Shown here: positions 9,039-17,442 of the stretch, piece after piece
Numbering within the stretch: the stretch's first letter is position 1
How the letters are laid out: each line of letters opens with the position of its first letter
NCBI RefSeq assembly: GCF_021532315.1
Contig: NZ_JAKGAO010000004.1
Span: 248,001-312,000, forward strand
Reading direction: 5' to 3'
Source of the DNA: Paenibacillus tarimensis
GTDB lineage: Bacteria > Bacillota > Bacilli > Paenibacillales > Paenibacillaceae
DNA: 64,000 bases
Position numbers and translations under genes: made by a program
Notes under the pieces: generated by a model
Told to the model about the DNA's origin: nothing
Seen by the model: the letters and a program-made list of their open reading frames with translations, nothing else
The model's database searches: none

Positions 9039-10742
9039 ATGCTTCGGGAATTGTCCATTCGAAATTTAGCGGTCATAGAACAAGTGTCTGTAAGCTACCA
9101 TCACGGTTTTCATGTATTGACAGGTGAGACAGGAGCAGGCAAATCGATACTTATCGATGCGCTCAGCCTTATAATCGGCGGACGCGGTGCTTCCGATATG
9201 GTTCGCTACGGGTGTGACAAGGCCGAAATCGAAGCTGTGTTCGATCTTCATCCGGGTCACCGGGTATGGCGCGTGCTCAGCGAGCTGGGCATAGGCGCCT
9301 CAAGTGAAGAGATGCTGGTTATTAGGCGTGAGCTGTCCGCTCACGGGAAGAGTGTGAGCCGCATTAATGGGCAGGTGGTTAATCTGACGATGCTAAAGGA
9401 AGTTGGCGATTGTCTGGTAAACATTCACGGTCAGCATGAACATCAATCCTTGCTGCGTATTGACCGTCATCTGGAGTGGCTTGACCTGTACGCCGGCGAC
9501 ACGCTTGCGGAGAAGAAACGCAGTTATCAGGCGGCTTACCACAAGCTGCAGCAGACGCGTACGAAGCTTCGGGAGCTTGAAGAATCCTCCCGTCACAATA
9601 TGCAGATGCTTGATTTGTACAAGTTTCAAATCGAGGAGATATCTTCTGCCGGTTTGATACCGGGAGAAGATGAATCGCTCCAGGAGGAGAAACGAAAGCT
9701 GATGCATGCCGAACGGCTTATGGAGCATGCAACGGAAGCTTATTCATTACTATACGGCACCCAGGGCTTAGAAGCCCTAAGCAAGGCGCTCAGCCATCTA
9801 GAGGATATACGGTCGTATGATCCGGTCGTGCTGGAGCCACTGGTGGAGCAGCTTCAGTCCGCATATTACCAGGCTGAGGATGTTTCCTTCCAGCTTCGTG
9901 ATTACCGCGATCAGGTGGAATTTAACCCTGAACGCCTGGCCGAAATTGAAGACAGGCTGGATCTTATCAACGGGTTGAAACGTAAGTACGGCGAGCAGAT
10001 TCCTGACATTTTGGCGTATTATAACAAGATTTCATCCGATGTGGACAAGCTTGAAAACCGTGATGAGCATCTGCAGCGGCTGCGCGAAGAGGAAGGACGT
10101 TTGTACGATCGCGCAATGTCGCTCGCCTTATCCCTGTCTGGTCTGCGTCACCATGCGGCTGACAAGCTGGCTTCAGAGATCGAGAGAGAGCTTAAGCAGC
10201 TGCAGATGGAACGTACTACTTTTAAAGTGAAGCTGGACAAACTGCAAGAAGGAGCAGAGAGCTTCCGGTTAACGCCGCATGGGGTCGACGAAGCAGTCTT
10301 TATGTTGTCTGCGAATCCCGGAGAGCCGCTTAAGCCTTTGAGCAAAATCGCCTCTGGCGGCGAAATGTCCAGAATTATGCTGGCTTTAAAGGCGATATTC
10401 GCAGCTATTGATGAAGTCCCTGTGCTTGTGTTCGATGAAGTGGATACGGGAGTTAGCGGCCGGGCAGCACAAGCGATCGCAGAGAAGATGTCTGTCTTGT
10501 CGGGTAGATGCCAGATATTCTCGATTACTCATCTTCCGCAGGTGGCCTGTATGGCTGATCACCATTACGAAATCCGTAAGAGCATCCGTAATGAACGGAC
10601 ATCTACCTCCGTTACGGAGCTGCTTGGCGTCAAACGGATAGAAGAGCTTGCGCGGATGCTGGGCGGAGTTGAGGTCACGGACAAAACCAGGCTCCATGCT
10701 CAGGAAATGCTCGATTTAGCCGGCAGACAGAAGGGCGCGTAA
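9039..10742 (+). CDS. recN: DNA repair protein RecN
   Basis: RecN is an SMC-like ATPase that acts early in repair of double-strand breaks. The 567-residue protein has a Walker A at residues 29-36 (GETGAGKS), a long central coiled coil from about 155 to 370, the signature SGGEMSRIMLALK and Walker B VLVFDEVDTGVSG, followed by the His switch ITHLPQVA. I place the start at ATG 9039 after GAAGGAGAGG; an ATG 30 bases upstream is in frame but precedes the ribosome site. The following 122-base gap separates it from spoIVB. Confidence 0.97.
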   Translation: MLRELSIRNLAVIEQVSVSYHHGFHVLTGETGAGKSILIDALSLIIGGRGASDMVRYGCDKAEIEAVFDLHPGHRVWRVLSELGIGASSEEMLVIRRELSAHGKSVSRINGQVVNLTMLKEVGDCLVNIHGQHEHQSLLRIDRHLEWLDLYAGDTLAEKKRSYQAAYHKLQQTRTKLRELEESSRHNMQMLDLYKFQIEEISSAGLIPGEDESLQEEKRKLMHAERLMEHATEAYSLLYGTQGLEALSKALSHLEDIRSYDPVVLEPLVEQLQSAYYQAEDVSFQLRDYRDQVEFNPERLAEIEDRLDLINGLKRKYGEQIPDILAYYNKISSDVDKLENRDEHLQRLREEEGRLYDRAMSLALSLSGLRHHAADKLASEIERELKQLQMERTTFKVKLDKLQEGAESFRLTPHGVDEAVFMLSANPGEPLKPLSKIASGGEMSRIMLALKAIFAAIDEVPVLVFDEVDTGVSGRAAQAIAEKMSVLSGRCQIFSITHLPQVACMADHHYEIRKSIRNERTSTSVTELLGVKRIEELARMLGGVEVTDKTRLHAQEMLDLAGRQKGA

Positions 10743-10864
10743 TGTAAGGTATTACGGGAAGGTTTTATCGGTCATAAAACCCTGGGGCCAAGGTTACCTT
10801 ATAGGTACGCCATTGGCGAATGACGTTTCGTCAAGAGACGGAAACCTAGGGAGCGTGAAAATCA

Positions 10865-12196
10865 TTGAACGCAAGTAACCGGAAACGCTGGTTTGGATTA
10901 ATTCTCGTGTTCTTCGTTTGCATGATCGGCTACTCCGCCCCGTTGCAGCATTTCGCGGCTTTTCCAAGTGAACTGAGGCTTTTTTCCGGCCAATTGAAGC
11001 AGTTGGACTACTTAATGCCGGTTCACGCCAAGGTTACCGTTGATCCGGGTGTCGTGAAGGTAAATGGATCGGCTAATGCCTCTACACAGGTCGATCTTAG
11101 CGAGCCTTTATCATTGGTACCGTCCCACAGCGGTACAACAGAGATGAAGATGAAATTATTTGGTCGTATACCCTTTAAGACAGTCAAACTTCATGTTGTT
11201 CCTGATCTTCGAGTTGTTCCCGGAGGCCAGACGATCGGTGTTAAAGTGAAGTCAGATGGTATTATGGTTGTTGGCCATCATCAAGTGGAGACCCAATCAG
11301 GAGTGAAGGTATCGCCTGGTCAAGACAGTGATATCCGTTTGGGCGACCTGATCGTCAAGGTCAACGGTATGTACCTGAATGAAGTGGCCAAGATGAGCAA
11401 GATTGTGGATAAGGCTGGCCGCTCGGGTAAACCTCTGCATTTTGAGATCAAGCGCGGAACACAGATCGTTACCAAAGAATTAATGCCTGCTTATGATCCG
11501 GAGGATAAGGCTTGGCGACTCGGTTTATATATCCGGGACTCTGCAGCAGGCGTCGGTACATTAACCTTCTATGCACCGGACCAAGGTGTTTATGGTGCAC
11601 TTGGGCATGTGATTACGGACATGGACACACAAACTCCTATCAAAGTAGGAGAAGGACAGATTGTGCAGTCAAGTGTCACCTCAATTAACAAGAGCTCCAG
11701 CGGCGAACCAGGGGAGAAGAGAGCCCACTTCGTAAAGGAAGGTAAAGTGCTTGGTAATGTGGAGCACAACACTCAGTTTGGAATATTTGGCAAAATGAAG
11801 GAGCTTCCAAAGCCGACTTATACAAGCGGCACTCTGCCTGTCGCGTTTGCCGAGGAAGTAAAGGAAGGACCGGCTCAAATTTATACGGTTGTAGGCGGGC
11901 AGCGGGTTGAGAAGTTCAATATTGAAATTACACATGTCTCAAAGCAAGTCACACCTGCAACTAAGGGAATGGTCATTAAGATCACAGATCCTAAGCTCCT
12001 GGAACAGACAGGCGGTATTGTTCAGGGCATGTCAGGCAGTCCCATCATTCAGAACGGTAAGATTGTAGGGGCTGTAACCCATGTGTTCGTAAATGATCCT
12101 TCCTCAGGTTACGGTTGTTATATTGAATGGATGCTGCGGGATGCAGGAATTTTACTGGAGGGCAGCAATTCAGAGCAAAATCTTAAGGCGGGTTAA
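10865..12196 (+). CDS. spoIVB: SpoIVB serine peptidase (stage IV sporulation)
   Basis: SpoIVB is made in the forespore and secreted into the space between the spore membranes, where it cleaves SpoIVFA and so triggers pro-sigma-K processing. The 443-residue protein has an N-terminal membrane/signal segment (about residues 9-25), a PDZ domain with DIRLGDLIVKVNG, and a C-terminal S55 peptidase domain. The catalytic His is in GALGHVITD and the catalytic Ser in GMSGSPII. It starts with TTG 10865, with AGGGAG eleven bases upstream. The adjacent spo0A gene is the conserved neighbour. A terminator overlaps its stop codon. Confidence 0.96.
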   Translation: MNASNRKRWFGLILVFFVCMIGYSAPLQHFAAFPSELRLFSGQLKQLDYLMPVHAKVTVDPGVVKVNGSANASTQVDLSEPLSLVPSHSGTTEMKMKLFGRIPFKTVKLHVVPDLRVVPGGQTIGVKVKSDGIMVVGHHQVETQSGVKVSPGQDSDIRLGDLIVKVNGMYLNEVAKMSKIVDKAGRSGKPLHFEIKRGTQIVTKELMPAYDPEDKAWRLGLYIRDSAAGVGTLTFYAPDQGVYGALGHVITDMDTQTPIKVGEGQIVQSSVTSINKSSSGEPGEKRAHFVKEGKVLGNVEHNTQFGIFGKMKELPKPTYTSGTLPVAFAEEVKEGPAQIYTVVGGQRVEKFNIEITHVSKQVTPATKGMVIKITDPKLLEQTGGIVQGMSGSPIIQNGKIVGAVTHVFVNDPSSGYGCYIEWMLRDAGILLEGSNSEQNLKAG

Positions 12197-12215
12197 AGCG
12201 CCTTAAGATTTTTTC
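12179..12215 (+). terminator. Terminator overlapping the spoIVB stop codon
   Basis: A perfect 12-base inverted repeat, AATCTTAAGGCG (12179-12190) and CGCCTTAAGATT (12199-12210), is followed by a T-rich run to 12215. The spoIVB TAA at 12194-12196 lies in the loop, so the hairpin includes the end of the coding sequence. Confidence 0.9.
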
Positions 12216-12232
12216 TTTAAGCTCCTTAAGAT

Positions 12233-12239
12233 TGTCGAA
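12233..12239 (+). promoter_or_regulatory. Spo0A box (upstream)
   Basis: TGTCGAA, the core of the known Spo0A-binding consensus, lies in TTGTCGAAT about 100 bases before the sigma-H promoter of spo0A. Two more copies lie closer to the promoter, which supports a real autoregulatory region. Confidence 0.55.
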
Positions 12240-12327
12240 TGGAAACGGAAATGTTCGAACCGGGAGAGTTTGTGTAATAAAATTTTAATTATATAGAAGC
12301 TGAGAAAAAAAATAAAGAAAAATAATT

Positions 12328-12334
12328 TTCGACA
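12328..12334 (-). promoter_or_regulatory. Spo0A box just upstream of the sigma-H promoter
   Basis: TTCGACA on the plus strand is TGTCGAA on the minus strand, an exact 0A-box core. It ends at the base before the sigma-H -35 element at 12335-12343, a position suited to activation or repression by Spo0A~P. Confidence 0.6.
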
Positions 12335-12363
12335 GAAGGAATTTTATGGGCGGTGTCGAAAAT
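12335..12363 (+). promoter_or_regulatory. Sigma-H promoter of spo0A with an internal 0A box
   Basis: The -35 GAAGGAATT (12335-12343) matches the sigma-H consensus RNAGGAWWW fully. After an 11-base spacer, GTCGAAAAT (12355-12363) closely matches RNNGAATWW. The -10 element overlaps a third 0A core, TGTCGAA at 12354-12360. A TATAAT at 12366-12371 may serve a weaker vegetative promoter. In Bacillus subtilis spo0A is likewise transcribed from a sigma-H promoter with 0A boxes, so the call rests on both sequence and precedent. Confidence 0.7.
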
Positions 12364-12415
12364 GTTATAATAGCAAAAACAGATTCATCTAAATCGGTCA
12401 AGGGAGGACTCAGAC

Positions 12416-13222
12416 TTGCAAAGAATTGAGGTTTTACTCGCGGACGACAACCGAGAATTTACTAACTTATTATCGGAGTATATAGCAGAACAGACTGACA
12501 TGACGGTTAGCGGCGTAGCTTATAATGGTGAAGAAGTGCTCAGGCTGCTCGAAGAATCTAGGAAGACGCCTGACATTCTTATTCTGGATATTATCATGCC
12601 TCATTTGGATGGTTTGGGTGTACTGGAACGCTTGCGTGACATGAATCTGAACCCAATGCCCAAAATTATAATGCTGACGGCATTTGGTCAAGAGAATATT
12701 ACGCAAAAAGCTGTCCAGCTCGGCGCTTCATATTACATACTGAAGCCGTTCGATATGGAAATTCTGGCTAACCGGATTCGTCAGCTGGTTGGTAACCCGG
12801 CCGTTGTATCTGGTTCAAACTATACATCTACACTGCCGAAATCCAATGTTGTTCCAATAGCCAAGGGCAAAAATCTCGACGCTAATATCACAAGTATTAT
12901 TCATGAAATCGGCGTTCCGGCTCATATTAAAGGCTATCAATACCTGCGTGAAGCGATTACAATGGTATACAATAACATTGAAATTCTTGGTGCCATTACC
13001 AAAACCCTGTACCCGGCTATCGCAGAGAAATTTAAGACAACGCCTTCACGTGTCGAGCGAGCCATCCGTCATGCTATTGAAGTTGCATGGACACGTGGCA
13101 ACATAGACTCCATCAGTCATTTGTTCGGATATACGATTAACATCAGCAAGTCTAAGCCTACCAACAGCGAATTTATCGCGATGGTTGCTGACAAGCTGCG
13201 CATTGAGCATAAGGTGTCCTGA
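12416..13222 (+). CDS. spo0A: Spo0A, master response regulator of sporulation
   Basis: Spo0A is the end point of the phosphorelay and, when phosphorylated, switches cells into sporulation. The 268-residue protein has a receiver domain (about residues 1-125) with acidic pair D10/D11, phosphoacceptor D58 in LILDIIMP and the conserved Lys in ILKPFD. The C-terminal Spo0A DNA-binding domain (about 160-268) contains [17 protein letters not shown], the recognition helix. It starts with TTG 12416, eight bases after AGGGAGGA. Its control region carries a sigma-H promoter and three 0A boxes; a terminator follows. Confidence 0.98.
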   Translation: MQRIEVLLADDNREFTNLLSEYIAEQTDMTVSGVAYNGEEVLRLLEESRKTPDILILDIIMPHLDGLGVLERLRDMNLNPMPKIIMLTAFGQENITQKAVQLGASYYILKPFDMEILANRIRQLVGNPAVVSGSNYTSTLPKSNVVPIAKGKNLDANITSIIHEIGVPAHIKGYQYLREAITMVYNNIEILGAITKTLYPAIAEKFKTTPSRVERAIRHAIEVAWTRGNIDSISHLFGYTINISKSKPTNSEFIAMVADKLRIEHKVS

Positions 13223-13272
13223 AAGCGTGAGGATTAATTCTTAATCTTGTTTTCGCAGCAGGTCATACAACG

Positions 13273-13326
13273 AACAACACCGCCCCCGCTTCGGACAGCT
13301 CCGAGCGTGTGACGGTGTTGTTTTTA
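13273..13326 (+). terminator. Terminator after spo0A
   Basis: The arms AACAACACCG and CGGTGTTGTT (about 13273-13282 and 13313-13322) flank a GC-rich loop and are followed by a T run. It lies between spo0A and the convergent DUF2627 gene and could serve both. Confidence 0.8.
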
Positions 13327-13374
13327 CTATAGTTGATGCCGCTTCTAGTGCCCGAATATTATCATCTGGATCGC

Positions 13375-13671
13375 TCAGGCATCCGGTCTAGGCGGGCGGG
13401 GTCTCTTCGGCTTGAAGCGCGGGGCAACGTAATTGCGTTTGCGGTCCCTAAAGAAAATCCAGCCACCAATAAAACCTACACCTGCCATAAACATTAGCAT
13501 TCCGGCGATAAACTTTCCCCACTGAAATGCTGGAGCCACTGCTAGATTGTTGCCGTATTCCGCAAAGAACACAAACAACGATTCCTTGAGCAGCAAGAAG
13601 CCGTAGGTGGCCATAAAGCCGGGAATGACGAGCAGTAGAATGGCGATAAAACGGGCAATAACTTGTCTCAC
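13375..13671 (-). CDS. DUF2627 family membrane protein
   Basis: A 98-residue protein with two membrane segments, at about residues 7-30 and 50-73, and a basic, Pro/Arg-rich C-terminal tail (KPKRPRPPRP). It matches the DUF2627 family (YqzF in Bacillus subtilis), also located near the bkd genes there. A GTG start at 13671 follows a GGAGGG ribosome site on the minus strand. It is convergent to spo0A and divergent from lpd. The function of the family is not known. Confidence 0.8.
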   Translation of the reverse strand: MRQVIARFIAILLLVIPGFMATYGFLLLKESLFVFFAEYGNNLAVAPAFQWGKFIAGMLMFMAGVGFIGGWIFFRDRKRNYVAPRFKPKRPRPPRPDA

Positions 13672-13833
13672 GCCGGTACCCTCCTACAACGACAGTTGCT
13701 AGTTACATTGCTCCTATCATAACCTTTTCGATCCAACCTGTCCATTTTGCTAATTTGGACATGTATTTATGTCAAAAAACAGGTACAATAGAGAACGGAA
13801 ATTGTACTGTACTTTAGAAAGAGGCGAATTAAC

Positions 13834-15258
13834 ATGACCATCCAAGTGGATGTTGCAGTGCTCGGCGGTGGACCGGGCGGATATACGGCTGCCATTCGGG
13901 CGGCACAGCTCGGTAAGACGGTGGCGATCGTCGAAATGGATAAAATAGGTGGCACCTGTCTGCATAGGGGATGTATCCCAAGTAAATCCCTGCTTAGAAG
14001 TGCGGAAGTTTATCATACGGTAAAAGAAGCTGAGCAGTTCGGCGTCGTAACAGGAGGAGAAACTGCTATCAGGTATGACCTGGTATCCAAGCGAAAGTCG
14101 GATACGGTAGGTAAGCTGTATAAAGGGCTGCAATACTTAATGAACAAACACAAAATCGAAATTATCAAGGGCAAGGGGCGAATTATTGGCCCGTCGATTT
14201 TTTCGCCGCGCAGTGGGGCTCTAGCGGTTGAACTGGCTGATGGGGAGATGGAGACGGTTATCTCTACCAATCTGATTATTGCGACCGGGACAAGACCTCG
14301 CAAGCTGCCTCATTTGAATTATGATGGTGTACATATCATGACGAGTGACGATGTGCTGGAAATGGAAGCTCTGCCTAAAGACATGATTATAATCGGCGGT
14401 GGTGTTATCGGTGTGGAGTGGGCTTCTATGCTGCATGATTTTGGCGTCGGAGTTACCGTGGTAGAAACGGCGGACCGCCTGCTTCCAAGTGAAGATGAAG
14501 ATGTATCGACAGAGCTGATGAAGCTGTTTCGAACAAGAGGAATACGGGTTTTGACTAATGTTAATCTTAATTTGGAGTCATGTATATCAGGAGACGGCAA
14601 AGTGAGCATTGAAGGAGATTCCGGTGAAGGCTCCTTGCAGCTGGAAGCATCTGCTATTCTGGTCTCGGTGGGTCGCGAGGCCAACATTGAGGAAATTGGG
14701 CTGGAAGCGACTGATATCCAGGTTCACAACGGCTTTATAAAGACTAATGCCTCCCTACAGACGCGAGAGCCGCATATTTATGCCATCGGCGACGTAACAG
14801 GCGGTGTTCAGCTTGCCCATGCTGCTGCGCATGAAGGTGTTTTTGCAGTTGAGCATCTGGCCGGTTTCAAGCCTGAATTAGTACAGGCACACCGTATCCC
14901 GAGAGCCGTGTACTCGAGACCCGAGATCGCTTCATTAGGCTGGACGGAGAAGCAGGCCCGCAGTCAGGGTTTTAATGTGAAGACAGGAAAAATTCCCTTT
15001 GCCGCCATTGGCAAAGCAGTGGTTAAAGGCGAGACGGACGGATTTGTGAAGGTTGTGGCTGACGAAGCGTCGGGTGATGTGCTGGGCGTTCACATGATCG
15101 GGCCGCATGTAACGGATCTGATTACCGAGGCAGCACTAGCTGATTTGCTGAATGCTTCCGTATGGGAAGTCGGACAGCTAATACATCCGCATCCGACGCT
15201 GTCTGAGGCCCTTGGCGAAGCCATGCTGGCTGTGGACGGCAATTCGCTAGCTTTCTGA
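13834..15258 (+). CDS. lpdA: Dihydrolipoyl dehydrogenase (E3 of the branched-chain complex)
   Basis: A 474-residue FAD/NAD disulfide oxidoreductase that reoxidises dihydrolipoyl groups on E2. The FAD site is VAVLGGGPGGYTAAIRAA, the redox-active disulfide is in GGTCLHRGCIPSK, the NAD site is IIGGGVIGVEWAS, and the C-terminal dimer domain ends with HPHPTLSE carrying the catalytic His-Glu pair. Its position before bkdAA, bkdAB and bkdB makes it the E3 of the branched-chain 2-oxoacid dehydrogenase (LpdV type). I found no sigma-54 -24/-12 element upstream, unlike Bacillus subtilis where the bkd operon depends on SigL. Confidence 0.95.
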   Translation: MTIQVDVAVLGGGPGGYTAAIRAAQLGKTVAIVEMDKIGGTCLHRGCIPSKSLLRSAEVYHTVKEAEQFGVVTGGETAIRYDLVSKRKSDTVGKLYKGLQYLMNKHKIEIIKGKGRIIGPSIFSPRSGALAVELADGEMETVISTNLIIATGTRPRKLPHLNYDGVHIMTSDDVLEMEALPKDMIIIGGGVIGVEWASMLHDFGVGVTVVETADRLLPSEDEDVSTELMKLFRTRGIRVLTNVNLNLESCISGDGKVSIEGDSGEGSLQLEASAILVSVGREANIEEIGLEATDIQVHNGFIKTNASLQTREPHIYAIGDVTGGVQLAHAAAHEGVFAVEHLAGFKPELVQAHRIPRAVYSRPEIASLGWTEKQARSQGFNVKTGKIPFAAIGKAVVKGETDGFVKVVADEASGDVLGVHMIGPHVTDLITEAALADLLNASVWEVGQLIHPHPTLSEALGEAMLAVDGNSLAF

Positions 15259-15414
15259 TGAGGCCTGGTATTCATAACGATGCATTTTCTTTTTTTGCCC
15301 GCTCGCGTTATAATAGCTATAGCAACAATTAGTACCTGGTGTTAAGACTAACGATTAATACTTGGAACTACAGACTTAAACTAGTGAACTTTACCAGGAA
15401 GAGGAGGCTGCATA

Positions 15415-16437
15415 ATGGCTAAGACCGATTCAGTCACCCAATCATTTCGCCACCGTGAAATCGGTTTGACAGATGAGCAGGCCGTACAGATGTATGCCAC
15501 AATGCTGACGGCGCGGAAATTTGATGAACGGATGCTGCTTCTGCAGCGTGCAGGCAAAATTAATTTTCACGTTTCCGGTATCGGTCAGGAAGCTGCCCAG
15601 GTAGCGGCTGCTTTTGCGCTCGATCGTGAGCAGGACTATTTTCTCCCATACTATCGCGATTACGGCTTTGTACTGTCGGTTGGGATGACGCTCAGAGATC
15701 TGCTGCTGTCCGTCTTTGCAAAAGCCGAAGACCCGAACAGCGGCGGCCGCCAGATGCCTGGCCATTTTGGCAGCAAGAAGCTGCGCATTGTAACCGGATC
15801 AAGTCCGGTAACGACGCAAGTTCCACATGCAGTGGGCTTTGCGCTGGCCGCGAAGATGAAGGGCAAGAAGTTTGTTTCATTCGTCACCTTTGGTGACGGC
15901 TCGAGTAATCAGGGCGATTTTCATGAAGGCTGCAACTTTGCCGGGGTACATAAGCTGCCGGTTATTTTAATGTGTGAAAATAATCAGTACGCAATATCGG
16001 TCCCTATTGACCGGCAGGTGAGCGGGAAAATCAGCGACAGGGCTCTTGGATATGGCTTCCCTGGCATTCGTGTAGACGGCAATGACCCGCTCGAGGTATA
16101 CCGTGTTGTGAAGGAAGCCAGAGAACGTGCGGTAGCGGGTGAAGGGCCTACACTGATTGAAGCAATGATGTACCGGTTGTCTCCTCATTCGACGTCGGAT
16201 AATGATTTGGCTTATCGCACCAAGGAAGAGGTTGAGGAGAACAAGTTGAAGGACGGACTTCCTAGATTTAAACAATACTTGATGGATTGCGGATTATGGT
16301 CAGAGGAGCAGGAGCAGGAGCTGGCAGCCGCTATCAAGGGTGAGCTGGATGATGCGACTGCTTATGCGGACAAAGCTCCATTCCCTGCACCAGAGGACAT
16401 TTTGCTGCATGTGTACGCGGATGAAGGGGGCTACTAA
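15415..16437 (+). CDS. bkdAA: Branched-chain 2-oxoacid dehydrogenase E1 alpha
   Basis: The alpha chain of the thiamine diphosphate-dependent E1 that decarboxylates the 2-oxoacids of valine, leucine and isoleucine, supplying primers for branched fatty acids. The 340-residue protein shows the ThDP motif GDGSSNQGDFHEGCNFAGV to NNQYAISVP, and the phosphorylation-loop region RLSPHSTSDND. A GAAGAGGAGGC ribosome site precedes ATG 15415. The 156-base gap after lpd holds a TATAAT at 15309-15314 without a convincing -35. bkdAB follows after two bases. Confidence 0.95.
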   Translation: MAKTDSVTQSFRHREIGLTDEQAVQMYATMLTARKFDERMLLLQRAGKINFHVSGIGQEAAQVAAAFALDREQDYFLPYYRDYGFVLSVGMTLRDLLLSVFAKAEDPNSGGRQMPGHFGSKKLRIVTGSSPVTTQVPHAVGFALAAKMKGKKFVSFVTFGDGSSNQGDFHEGCNFAGVHKLPVILMCENNQYAISVPIDRQVSGKISDRALGYGFPGIRVDGNDPLEVYRVVKEARERAVAGEGPTLIEAMMYRLSPHSTSDNDLAYRTKEEVEENKLKDGLPRFKQYLMDCGLWSEEQEQELAAAIKGELDDATAYADKAPFPAPEDILLHVYADEGGY

Positions 16438-16439
16438 CC

Positions 16440-17423
16440 ATGCCAGTCATTGAATATATAGATGCGATCCGGCTAGCCATGAAGGAAGAGATGGCCCGCG
16501 ATGAGGATGTTTTCGTTCTGGGTGAGGATGTCGGACTTAAGGGTGGTGTCTTCACTACGACCAAGGGACTGCTTGATGAATTCGGCGAGATGCGCGCGCT
16601 CGATACGCCGCTGGCTGAGTCGGCTATCGCCGGTGTTGCCATTGGTGCAGCGATGTACGGGATGAGGCCGATCGCGGAGATGCAATACTCTGACTTTATG
16701 TTTCCGGCAACTAACCAGATCATTAGTGAAGCGGCCAAAATCCGCTACCGGTCCAACAACGACTGGGAGTGTCCGGTTGTCATCCGGGCGCCGATTGGCG
16801 GAGGAATATTCGGAGGGTTGTACCATTCGCAGTGCCCGGAGTCCGTGTTTTTCGGTACACCAGGCTTAAAGATCGTTGCTCCTTATACCCCTTATGATGC
16901 AAAAGGGCTTCTGAAAGCTGCGGTGCGAGATCCAGATCCGGTATTATATTTTGAGAATAAGAAGTGCTATAAGCTTGTGAGCGGGGAAGTACCTGACACG
17001 GATTACACGGTGCCGATCGGTAAAGCGAATGTGCTGCGCGAGGGCGAGGACATTACGGTAATTGGCTACAGCCTGCCGCTGCATTTCATTATGCAGGCTG
17101 CCGAGGAACTGAGCGAGGAAGGCATTGAAGCGCATGTGCTGGACCTGCGTACGATTCAGCCGCTTGATAAGGAAGCGATCCTGGAGGCAGTTCGCAAGAC
17201 AGGTAAGGTTCTAATCGTTCATGAGGACAACAAGACAGGCGGGGTAGGTGCAGAGGTTGCAGCCATAATAGCGGAAGAGCTGCTGTATGAGCTGGATGCG
17301 CCTATTATGCGTTTGTGCGGGCCGGATGTGCCTGCTATGCCGATCAACGCTCCGGGTGAGAAGTTCTTCATGTTAAATCGTGACAAAGTGTATGAAGCCA
17401 TGCGCAAATTGGCTCTTTATTAG
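16440..17423 (+). CDS. bkdAB: Branched-chain 2-oxoacid dehydrogenase E1 beta
   Basis: The beta chain of E1, 327 residues, which completes the ThDP active site and contacts E2. It has the transketolase-type pyrimidine domain with VLGEDVG, DTPLAESAIAGVAIGAA and EMQYSDFMFPA, and the C-terminal transketolase domain with VLDLRTIQPLD and HEDNKTGGVGAEV. It is packed between bkdAA and bkdB in one operon. Confidence 0.95.
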   Translation: MPVIEYIDAIRLAMKEEMARDEDVFVLGEDVGLKGGVFTTTKGLLDEFGEMRALDTPLAESAIAGVAIGAAMYGMRPIAEMQYSDFMFPATNQIISEAAKIRYRSNNDWECPVVIRAPIGGGIFGGLYHSQCPESVFFGTPGLKIVAPYTPYDAKGLLKAAVRDPDPVLYFENKKCYKLVSGEVPDTDYTVPIGKANVLREGEDITVIGYSLPLHFIMQAAEELSEEGIEAHVLDLRTIQPLDKEAILEAVRKTGKVLIVHEDNKTGGVGAEVAAIIAEELLYELDAPIMRLCGPDVPAMPINAPGEKFFMLNRDKVYEAMRKLALY

Positions 17424-17442
17424 AAGGTTTAGGGGATGAGCA

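Noticed and set aside
10743-10864. Sigma-G or sigma-F promoter before spoIVB
   Set aside because: CATAAAA at 10773 and GGCGAATGA at 10815 are partial matches, but neither has an acceptable partner element at the right distance.
13755-13789. TTGGAC and TACAAT before lpd as a sigma-A promoter
   Set aside because: The spacer would be 23 bases, too long for normal recognition.
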